DNA of 7,342 bases. It comes from Acidobacteriota bacterium (GTDB lineage Bacteria; Acidobacteriota; Terriglobia; Bryobacterales; Bryobacteraceae). Numbering within the stretch: the stretch's first letter is position 1; each line of letters begins with the position of its first letter. This document shows positions 1-5,204 of this stretch, one piece after another. The position numbers and the translations under genes are program-made. The stretch lies in assembly GCA_021788955.1 (NCBI GenBank), contig JAJYKC010000110.1:1-7342 (forward strand). The letters are read 5' to 3'. Under the pieces are notes generated by a model. That model saw nothing but the letters and a program-made list of their open reading frames with translations, searched no databases and was not told where the DNA came from.

Positions 1-1089
1 CAGCGGCAATCCCGTGGGCGGCGCGAAATAGATCAGGACGTTCTGAAGCGACAGCGCAAACGGCAGCCCGGCCATCGCCGCCAGAACCGCCAGAAGCAGG
101 CTCTCGGAGACCATCTGGCGCGTCAGCCGGCCCGGACCGGCGCCCAGGGCCGCGCGGATGCCGAACTCCCTCTGCCGCGCCGCGGATCTCGCGAGCAGAA
201 GATTGGCCACATTTGCGCACGCGATCAGTAGCACAAGTCCGCAGGCCGCCCCGAGAATGGTCAACGGCCACGCCAGGATGCCGGACACCCCCGACTGCGA
301 CTTCCACACCGGCACGATCCGTGCGCCGACCCCCGCGTTGGTCCGGGGAAAGGCGTGAGCCAGCCGCGCGGCAACCGTCGCCGCTTCGGCGCTCGCCTCC
401 CGCACGCTCACGCCGGGCTTGAGACGCACCAGGGCTTTAAAGTGCCGAGCAGCGCGCTCGCCTTCGCCGGTCAGACGCGCTGGAACCCATCCGTCAAAGC
501 CGATCCCCGGAATATCGCCGTGAAACTCCGGAGGCGCCACGCCAACGATCGTCACCGGGTACCGGTTGATCCGCACTGTGCGTCCCAGCACGGACGTCTC
601 GCCATGAAAATAACTCTGCCACACGCGGTAGCTGATCACCGCCGTGAACGCCTTGGCCCTGTCGCCGTACTCCTCGCGGGCGAACGCGCGGCCCAGCACC
701 GGTTTCACGCCCAGCACGTCGAAGTAGTTTCCCGAAACCAGTTCGAACCACGCCGAATAGGCGCGCTCTCCCTCGCCGATCGAAGCCGGCGCCGTTTGAT
801 GCAGCACCAGTCCAGAAATGCTTCGCAGGCCGGCCTCGAAGTCGCGTCCGTCGGCATAGGAGACGTTATCGTCCTCAATGCCGTTCGACCGGACGGTCTC
901 GAGCACCGCGAGTTGTCCGTCGCCCGAGGCGCCGCGGAACGGGTGGAGCACCATCCCGTCGATCCAACCAAACACCGTCGTGGCGACGAAAATGCCGAGG
1001 GCCAGCGTAAGCACAGCCACCGCCGTCAAGGCCGGAGTCCGTCCCAGAACCCGAGCAGCGTATTGCAAATCCTGTAGAATCCCGCGCAT
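1..1089 (-). CDS. ADOP-type ABC transporter permease (MacB/FtsX-like), 5' part only
   Basis: This is the N-terminal 363 residues of a membrane permease of the acidobacterial 'ADOP' family, relatives of MacB/FtsX permeases. The gene runs off the left edge; family members are usually around 800 residues with a duplicated permease unit. The reverse-strand frame is open throughout. Residues 4-12 (ILQDLQYAA) and 21-33 (LTAVAVLTLALGI) match the typical family start, giving TM1 at about 20-48. A MacB-like periplasmic core follows at about 50-265, with the hallmark NYFDVLGVKPVLGRAF at 121-136. The FtsX unit starts with TM2 at about 270-299, the cytoplasmic RQREFGIRAALGAG loop at 305-318, and TM3 at about 330-350. 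The ATG at 1089 is preceded by AGGGGA (complement of 1095-1100) with 5-base spacing. Such permeases commonly lack an adjacent ATPase gene; none is visible here. The substrate is unknown. Family assignment is firm, the exact role is not. Confidence 0.93.
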   Translation of the reverse strand, partial: MRGILQDLQYAARVLGRTPALTAVAVLTLALGIFVATTVFGWIDGMVLHPFRGASGDGQLAVLETVRSNGIEDDNVSYADGRDFEAGLRSISGLVLHQTAPASIGEGERAYSAWFELVSGNYFDVLGVKPVLGRAFAREEYGDRAKAFTAVISYRVWQSYFHGETSVLGRTVRINRYPVTIVGVAPPEFHGDIPGIGFDGWVPARLTGEGERAARHFKALVRLKPGVSVREASAEAATVAARLAHAFPRTNAGVGARIVPVWKSQSGVSGILAWPLTILGAACGLVLLIACANVANLLLARSAARQREFGIRAALGAGPGRLTRQMVSESLLLAVLAAMAGLPFALSLQNVLIYFAPPTGLPL

Positions 1090-1365
1090 CTCTTTCCCCT
1101 ATCTCCAGGCACTTTTGTCTCCGAATCTATGTTCCTGATTCTGTGCGAGCCTGACGCCGCCCGCTGACCGGTTTTGCGCGCAAGCCGTCCGGAAATGGGA
1201 CGGAAGGCGTTCACGGCCGCTTCGCCCATCCGGCCTCCGGCGACCATCTACCGGAACGCCGATCCTGTCATTCACAGCATGCCGAATACGCTGCGGGCAC
1301 ACGCGCATACGACACCCGAGGACGCTCTTGCCCATACAGAATCGCCGTTGCAGGCGGCACAATTC
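1090..1365. other. Intergenic stretch with no convincing gene
   Basis: Nothing coding is supported here. Several open frames exist on both strands, but their translations are rich in Arg/Pro/Ala without recognisable motifs, as expected for shadows in GC-rich DNA. The stretch must hold the promoter of the leftward permease; I found its ribosome binding site (1095-1100) but no convincing -35/-10 pair. A 10-base palindrome, TTGCGCGCAA, lies at 1174-1183. One rightward frame is open from 1174 to 1572, and only its last third (from about 1366) shows possible family resemblance; that part is described separately. Confidence 0.5.
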
Positions 1366-1583
1366 CATGGACTCCGCAGCCGCGCGCGGGCATCGCCGAA
1401 GCTCGCCATCATAGTCGACCGTGAGATTCACGGGAAGAGCCTCGCCGCGGCCGCCCGCAACGCCGTGAGCTACTCCGCCTGGAAGACAGAGGCGGCGCGC
1501 GAAGCGCTGCGGCGGTGGCACTTTGGGAAAAGGAGCACGGGCGCTTCACCGCGGAAGAAATGGAGCACATAGCTCGTTTGGAA
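1366..1583 (+). pseudogene. Possible frameshifted remnant of the antitoxin partner of the PIN toxin
   Basis: Read in the 1366 frame, the translation gives GLRSRARA...IIVDREIHGKSLAAAARN...WKTEAAREAL. If the frame shifts near 1507-1520, it continues as WEKEHGRFTAEEMEHIARLEF. Together this recalls small proteins of about 70-80 residues often encoded just before PIN toxins, with the pattern 'LRxRxxA..DxRE..ARxAF..RFE...L.xEERxxRAExxRxxHFARLAxxSA'. That is a recollection of a pattern, not an alignment. No start codon fits the beginning (the frame has an ATG only at 1279), and one frame change is needed, so if the resemblance is real the gene is dead. The alternative is that the 1366-1510 part is non-coding and the second half is just the divergent start of the PIN reading frame. 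Confidence 0.28.
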
Positions 1584-1862
1584 TTCGGCAGTATTCCCTT
1601 GGTGCCCACGCCGGTGGCCGCCCAGGTCAGCCGGTCCCCACAACAAGCCCATCTCAAGCGGTTCTTAACCGGATGTGCCGTCGTCCCTCCTGGCGAGGCC
1701 GAGGCGCACGAAGCCGAGCGTCTGTTCGGTAGAACCAAAACGTTCGATGTCGTCGACGCCGTTGTTGTGACGACGGCCCTCCGGCAGAAAGCCACCATCC
1801 TCACCAGCGGCCCTGAAAACATAGAATGGCTAGTCAGGGCCGCCGGGCGGGAGGCAAAATGA
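1515..1862 (+). CDS. PIN-domain (VapC-like) ribonuclease toxin, N-terminally truncated and probably inactive
   Basis: The 115-residue frame carries the C-terminal two thirds of a PIN domain, the fold of VapC-type RNA-cleaving toxins. Visible landmarks are IPLVPTPVAAQV (27-38), a basic helix (41-52), GCAVVP (53-58) and the acidic FDVVDAVVV (77-85, with Asp78 and Asp81). Two things indicate loss of function. The usual N-terminal strand with the first catalytic Asp (pattern 'DAGALIALER') is absent: only 26 unrelated residues precede IPLVPTP, and the upstream in-frame sequence reaches a TGA at 1422-1424 without supplying it. The usual TSDP motif reads TSGP (97-100), so the last metal-binding Asp is Gly99. 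The GTG at 1515 is the first usable start but has no clear Shine-Dalgarno; an ATG at 1560 is also possible. The stop codon overlaps the hicB-like start. Family call is good; the gene is likely a remnant. Confidence 0.68.
   Translation: MALWEKEHGRFTAEEMEHIARLEFGSIPLVPTPVAAQVSRSPQQAHLKRFLTGCAVVPPGEAEAHEAERLFGRTKTFDVVDAVVVTTALRQKATILTSGPENIEWLVRAAGREAK
1849..1854 (+). promoter_or_regulatory. Ribosome binding site of the HicB-like gene
   Basis: GGGAGG lies 4 bases before the ATG at 1859 and inside the end of the PIN reading frame. It favours 1859 as the start over an in-frame ATG at 1826, which would add 11 residues (including GRRAGG) not expected in the family. Confidence 0.6.
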
Positions 1863-2086
1863 CGACAAGAAGGTACGCAGTCATATTCGAGCGGGCGGAC
1901 TCGAACTGGGCGGCCTACGTTCCCGACCTGCCGGGTTGTATCACGACGGGCAAGACGATCGACGAGACAGAGCGCAACATTCGCGAAGCCATCTCGGGCC
2001 ATCTGGGCACGCTGCGCGAATTCGGCGAAGCGACGCCCGAGCCCACCAGCGTAGCCCGGGAAATCGAAATTACGCCTGCTGGCTAA
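1859..2086 (+). CDS. HicB-family (HicB-like) type II antitoxin, no HicA beside it
   Basis: A complete 75-residue protein of the HicB-like antitoxin fold. HicB proteins normally bind and neutralise HicA, an mRNA-cleaving toxin, and repress their own operon. The sequence shows the family core: RYAVIFERADSNWAAYVPDLPGC (5-27), then TGKTIDETERNIREAI (30-45), HLGTLREFGE (48-57), PEPTS (60-64), and a terminal strand REIEI. Length matches the short HicB-like subgroup, which lacks a separate C-terminal DNA-binding domain. Its ATG shares four bases (ATGA) with the stop of the truncated PIN gene, so translation is probably coupled. No hicA-like frame (about 60-80 residues with a central His) is visible on either side, so it is either an orphan or was recruited beside a PIN toxin. 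The reading frame looks intact and conserved, in contrast to its neighbour. Confidence 0.9.
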   Translation: MTTRRYAVIFERADSNWAAYVPDLPGCITTGKTIDETERNIREAISGHLGTLREFGEATPEPTSVAREIEITPAG

Positions 2087-2531
2087 ACGCCGCCATCGCG
2101 ATCCGAGAGCGAAGGACGCCGATGCATCCGGGTGCGTCGTTAGCCAGCGGTAAATTCGCACCTGGGGAAATGCGCGCACCGGGCGCGGCCGGCGTAGAGA
2201 AGCCGGCTTCACGAGGACGAATATCGACGAGCGTCCGGATTGCCCGCGATCCGCCCGGCCTTCCAGCCACTCGGGCATTGACGCCCCGCGTCGCTCGTGG
2301 GAAGGCCCATTATCGGTAACATGCCTGGCGCATCGCCGAAGTTCATCTTCGTTTAACCAGATCACGACTGCTGAATGGAAGAGATCGGAGTGCGGGGCAC
2401 TGCCGCACAAATGGGGAACGTGGCAGGCGCATTCATCAGCATGAAAGACGTGAATCACCAGCGCTTGACGATCACCGCTTCGGCGCCGGAGATCGAGTAG
2501 CTCTGGCAAGCCACGTGCGCTTAAGTCACCG
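2087..2531. other. Gene-poor stretch with possible transposase scrap and a small hairpin
   Basis: No complete gene is supported over these 445 bases. A perfect inverted repeat, GCCGGC-8 bases-GCCGGC (2188-2207), lies about 100 bases after the HicB-like gene; it lacks a T-run, so it is at best a weak terminator. In the rightward frame 2352-2444 the translation includes QITTAEWKR followed directly by GALPHKWGTWQA, which resembles two segments of IS5-type transposase N-termini with the part between them missing. An overlapping 41-codon ATG-to-TAG frame (2375-2500) in another phase has no Shine-Dalgarno and no recognisable motif. A long leftward frame (2581-1409) runs across the region and also antisense to the PIN and HicB genes; I treat it as a shadow. 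Confidence 0.4.
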
Positions 2532-3659
2532 ATGGTGTCTCTTTGGGAAAAATTTGCCGTTTGGGTTTGGCCGGCTGTCATCCTGCTGGGGTCGATTGTT
2601 GTGGCGCTGATCGTTCACCGGCTCGTGTTCGTGCTGGTGAAGAGTGTCACAAAACGCACTGGCGGCGTGATCGCGACATCGCTTGCGCGGCATACCGAAG
2701 GTCCGACGCGCTGGGTGCTTCCGCTGCTGGCTGTGGTGCTTGCGCTGCCTGCTCTGCCGGTTCGCTCCGAGGTGGTGCACATCCTTCGCCACGTCGTAGG
2801 ACTCGGCTTGGCCGCCACGATGGCCTGGGTCTTTATCCTTCTCACGGAGGGGCTGAGCGACGCGCTCTATGCCAGGTACCGGATGGAGGTGAGCGACAAC
2901 CTGGCGGCGCGCCGCATTCGAACGCAGACCATGGTGCTGCGCAGAATTTACCGGGTGGTAGTGATCATAGTGACGGCCGGCATCATGCTGATGACGTTTC
3001 CGGCGATCCGGGAGCTAGGCGCCAGCTTGCTGGCTTCGGCCGGAATTGCCGGCATCGTGGTCGGCATGGCGATGAAGTCGACGCTGTCTAACCTGATCGC
3101 CGGACTGCAGATCGCCTTCACGGCCCCTATCCGGATCGAAGACGTGGTCATTGTGAACGGGGAATGGGGATGGATCGAAGAGATCCTGACTACTTACGTC
3201 GTGGTACGCACGTGGGACTTGCGGCGCCTGGTGGTACCGCTGACTTATTTCATTGAGAACGTGTTTCAGAACTGGACCCGCAAGACTGCCGACCTGCTTG
3301 CTTACGTTTACCTCTATTGCGACTACACGGCTCCGGTCGAGGAACTGCGAAAGGAGTTCCGGCGCATCGTGGAGTCTTCGCCTCTTTGGGACGGCAAGGT
3401 ATGCGTGCTGCAGGTCAGCGACGCTTCAGAACATACCATGCAGATCCGGGCTCTAACGAGCGCGCCGGATTCTTCCAAAGCCTGGGATTTGCGTTGTCTG
3501 GTGCGGGAGAAACTGGTTCAGTTTATGCAGGAGCGATACCCGGAATGCCTGCCCCGGGCGCGCGCGGAGTTGACGCTCGCCAGTGAGGCCGATGGGCGAG
3601 AAGGCGTGGCCACGCCGCCGCGCGCCGGCGAACGCGTCGGGCCCACACCTATGTCTTAA
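2532..3659 (+). CDS. MscS-family mechanosensitive ion channel protein
   Basis: A complete 375-residue small-conductance mechanosensitive channel protein. Such channels sit in the inner membrane and open under tension to release solutes after hypo-osmotic shock. Predicted membrane segments lie at about 12-36, 61-78, 85-105 and 139-157. The pore-lining helix is at about 164-195, with Gly/Ala-rich packing (GASLLASAGIAGIVVGMAMK) and then LSNLIAGLQIAFTAPIRIEDVV, the MscS hallmark. The beta domain includes GEWGWIEEI (210-218) and RRLVVPLTYF (231-240), the usual conserved end of that domain. A cytosolic C-terminal alpha/beta domain follows at about 255-345 (SSPLWDG, DSSKAWDLRC), then a short charged tail. 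ATG 2532 is the first start after an in-frame TGA at 2466-2468; there is no clear Shine-Dalgarno. The last codons overlap tail-to-tail with a leftward remnant. It appears monocistronic. Confidence 0.95.
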   Translation: MVSLWEKFAVWVWPAVILLGSIVVALIVHRLVFVLVKSVTKRTGGVIATSLARHTEGPTRWVLPLLAVVLALPALPVRSEVVHILRHVVGLGLAATMAWVFILLTEGLSDALYARYRMEVSDNLAARRIRTQTMVLRRIYRVVVIIVTAGIMLMTFPAIRELGASLLASAGIAGIVVGMAMKSTLSNLIAGLQIAFTAPIRIEDVVIVNGEWGWIEEILTTYVVVRTWDLRRLVVPLTYFIENVFQNWTRKTADLLAYVYLYCDYTAPVEELRKEFRRIVESSPLWDGKVCVLQVSDASEHTMQIRALTSAPDSSKAWDLRCLVREKLVQFMQERYPECLPRARAELTLASEADGREGVATPPRAGERVGPTPMS

Positions 3660-3852
3660 CTGGTTGTCTCACCTCGTAGGGCCACCACAGAGACGGCGTA
3701 TACATTCCGGGCTCGAACAATTTCTTGCGATATTCACACAGCGGAATCTGTAGTTCGGTTTTTTCCTGAAAGTCCGGTCGCGGAGTCGCGATATCCGCCA
3801 GAGAAAACTTGAAGTTGAGCGGCCGGACGAAACTATAACAGCCCCGCGCGAT
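3649..3852 (-). pseudogene. 3' remnant of an unidentified leftward gene (67 codons)
   Basis: The reverse strand is open from 3852 to a TAG at 3649-3651, just after an in-frame TGA at 3853-3855. The 67 residues read like a genuine protein end: mixed composition, FVRPLNFKFSLADI early, then QIPLCEYRKKLFEPGMY and SLWWPYEVRQPVKT at the C-terminus, rather than the Arg/Pro/Ala-rich output typical of shadow frames here. No start codon with a ribosome binding site is present, so I infer the C-terminal scrap of a broken gene. I do not recognise the family. The last 11 bases overlap the 3' end of the MscS gene. A different-phase frame, 3932-3669, covers the same stretch but its translation looks non-coding. 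It could also be chance; composition is the only evidence. Confidence 0.35.
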
Positions 3853-3855
3853 TCA

Positions 3856-4221
3856 CAAGAGCCCGGCCTGCGTGCAGTCGATTCATCGGCACGCGCCAAC
3901 TTCGTCCAGGCACGCGTCCACATAACGTCCAATCCGCCGATTCGAGAACGCAGAGCGGCGCTTCGTCAAGCATAGGAAACGGCAAACTCGCTTCCCTCGG
4001 CCCATCGCCCGCATCATCGGCGGCCTGGGGACCGAGCTTACCACTCGCCCACCCCCGATACCTATTTCAGCAGTCGCCAAATTCCCAAACTTATTTCTCC
4101 CACCCCCTCAATCACTTCCCGCTATAGCGCATCTGTGCCCGCACAGACTCGCTGCTAAATCTCAAATCGAGGCTGGCCTTGCGCCCGCCCGAACTCAATC
4201 CGGAAAGGAACCACAAACCGC
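3856..4221. other. Spacer upstream of the C-rich hypothetical gene
   Basis: No gene is supported. From about 4081 the plus strand becomes pyrimidine-rich, like the gene that follows. A possible -10 hexamer, TATAGC, occurs at 4123-4128 without a convincing -35. A perfect 16-base dyad follows at 4132-4147 (listed separately). GGAAAGGAA at 4202-4210 can serve as ribosome binding site for the ATG at 4222, with 11-base spacing from its end. Confidence 0.45.
4132..4147. promoter_or_regulatory. 16-base perfect palindrome, candidate operator
   Basis: TCTGTGC-CC-GCACAGA has two perfect 7-base arms around a 2-base centre. It sits directly after a weak -10-like TATAGC (4123-4128) and 74 bases before the ATG at 4222, where a transcription start and an operator could overlap. 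I do not match it to a known regulator site. The role is inference from symmetry and position. Confidence 0.35.
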
Positions 4222-4830
4222 ATGTCATTGCCTGAGCCCAGCCGGGCCGAAATCAACCGCGCCAACGCTCTGACGCACGGCCTCACCAGCAGCAAACTCA
4301 TACTCCTGCCCACCGAGGATCCCGGCGTCTTCAAACAATTCCGCGCCGAAATGTTCTCTCATCTCGCCCCCACCGGCCCCGATGAAACCGCCCTCGCCGA
4401 AACCATCGTCGCCCAGCACTGGCGCCTGCAGCGCATCCCCTCGCTCGAAGCCTCCATCCTCACCACGTCCTCTTCCGCCGCGGCGGACCTCTCTAAGCTC
4501 AGCCTCCACGAGCAGCGCCTCACCCGCCTGCTCAATCAGAACCGCACCACCCTCGCCGCGCTTCAAACCGCCCGCCGCGCCGCCGAACACGAACAGATGG
4601 CGCAGGCCGCGGCCCTCCGTAAGTTACACAAAGATCACAACCGCGCCTTTAATCCCGCCAACTTTGGCTTCGTTTTTTCGATCGACGAAATCGACCGCTA
4701 CCGCAGCCGCTGCACCGAGATCGGGGCCGCGAAAATCTACGCCCAAAACGCCGCGCAAGCCTTCCTGAATCCCGACTACCGCCCAAAGGAGGTGATCGTC
4801 TCCTCTGGAGCAATAAAACCGGCCGCGTAA
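4222..4830 (+). CDS. Conserved hypothetical protein of a family recalled from Acidobacteriota, function unknown
   Basis: A complete 202-residue soluble protein without signal peptide or membrane segments. The N-terminus has EINRANALTHGLTSSKLILLP (10-30), followed by EDPGVFKQFR and a mostly helical body rich in Ala, Leu, Arg and Gln (about 55-145: ETALAETIVAQHWRLQRI, LSLHEQRLTRLLNQNRTTLAALQ), probably coiled-coil-like, then a short FGFVFSIDEIDRYRS segment (156-170). I recall many hypothetical proteins of Solibacter-type genomes that start 'NRxNAxxSTGPxTxxGKxxSxxNAxxHGLTS' and continue with the same helical core; this copy appears to have the middle of that motif removed. Function is unknown. 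GGAAAGGAA precedes the ATG. Codon use is strongly C-ending (GCC, CTC, ATC, ACC, CGC), unlike the G-ending sigma/kinase genes downstream, which suggests different origin or history. Confidence 0.82.
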   Translation: MSLPEPSRAEINRANALTHGLTSSKLILLPTEDPGVFKQFRAEMFSHLAPTGPDETALAETIVAQHWRLQRIPSLEASILTTSSSAAADLSKLSLHEQRLTRLLNQNRTTLAALQTARRAAEHEQMAQAAALRKLHKDHNRAFNPANFGFVFSIDEIDRYRSRCTEIGAAKIYAQNAAQAFLNPDYRPKEVIVSSGAIKPAA

Positions 4831-4833
4831 ATG

Positions 4834-4864
4834 GCGCGGTCCTCTCTTCGCGTTGAGGCCGCGC
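4834..4864. terminator. GC-rich hairpin after the hypothetical gene
   Basis: GCGCGG-T-CCTC (4834-4844) can pair with GAGG-CCGCGC (4855-4864): ten base pairs with one bulged T and a 10-base loop. It begins three bases after the stop codon at 4828-4830 and lies between this gene and the facing epimerase fragment, so it could end transcription from either side. There is no T-run, so it could equally be a REP-like or mRNA-stabilising element. Confidence 0.4.
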
Positions 4865-4884
4865 GAGGGTTCGCCTAGCGGAAC

Positions 4885-5124
4885 GGCCGCCTGCTCTGCG
4901 CTGCCGAGGATAAAGTCGACCACGACGTCCGGGGACCATGCCTCGAGTTCGCCGCGCATCCCGGCCAGCATGGAGTGCTCGCAGATGAACTTGGCGAGGC
5001 ATCCTTCGTCCGCGAGCTGGGTTCGGCCCCGATGGACGAGCGCCACATCGTGATTGGACTCGAGTAACTCGCCGACGGCGTGGCGGCCAATGAAGCCGGT
5101 CCCGCCGATCATCATGACGCGCAT
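4885..5124 (-). pseudogene. NAD(P)-dependent epimerase/dehydratase (extended SDR), N-terminal fragment
   Basis: The first 80 residues are the start of an extended short-chain dehydrogenase: MRVMMIGGTGFIGRH carries the GxxGxxG nucleotide-binding loop (Gly7, Gly10, Gly13), then VGELLESNHDVALVHRGR (second strand and helix of the Rossmann fold) and SPDVVVDFILGSAEQA (strand four). Full members are usually about 300 or more residues with a YxxxK active site. After residue 80 the frame stays open to a stop at 4624, but that extension (VPLGEPSRGL onward) does not look like SDR sequence and runs antisense to the end of the hypothetical gene. The catalytic half is therefore missing. The start is well defined: AAGGAG (complement of 5133-5138) lies 8 bases before the ATG. 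An upstream in-frame ATG at 5160 is less likely. It is divergent from the sigma gene, with an 80-base gap. Confidence 0.7.
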
Positions 5125-5186
5125 GGCGCCAACTCCTTGTCGTGCGCTCCCAAACGACATGATAGTCTGCGCGGCAGCCCCTTGCG

Positions 5187-5201
5187 CCGATATGATATCG
5201 G
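5187..5201. promoter_or_regulatory. 15-base palindrome over the likely -10 of the sigma-kinase operon
   Basis: CCGATAT-G-ATATCGG is a perfect dyad with 7-base arms. It contains TATGAT (5191-5196), a good -10 match, whose transcript would start around 5203, almost on the ATG at 5205. No good -35 is visible at the expected distance. The site sits in the 80-base gap shared with the divergent epimerase fragment. Operator or autoregulatory function is inference. Confidence 0.45.
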
Positions 5202-5204
5202 GGT

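Noticed and set aside
355..1077. Rightward 240-codon open frame
   Set aside because: It lies fully antisense to the well-supported permease and has low-complexity Arg/His-rich translation.
1174..1183. TTGCGCGCAA palindrome upstream of the permease
   Set aside because: Only 10 bases of mostly G and C in GC-rich DNA, with no promoter element placed around it.
1389..2342. Short direct repeat (catcgccgaag) near 1389 and 2331
   Set aside because: Only about 12 bases match and the flanks differ; too short to claim an attachment site or target duplication.
2375..2500. 41-codon ATG-to-TAG frame between the HicB-like gene and mscS
   Set aside because: No ribosome binding site and no recognisable motif, and it overlaps the possible transposase scrap in another phase.
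2087..2531. A hicA gene expected next to the HicB-like antitoxin
   Set aside because: No frame of suitable size with a HicA-like His motif was found on either strand here or directly upstream.
1409..2581. Leftward 390-codon open frame
   Set aside because: It runs antisense across the PIN and HicB-like genes, its translation is Arg/Ser/Ala/Pro-rich with no motif, and long shadow frames are common in GC-rich DNA.
3669..3932. Leftward 87-codon frame beside mscS
   Set aside because: Its translation is Arg/Ser/Thr-rich, and the alternative phase over the same stretch gives a more protein-like end.
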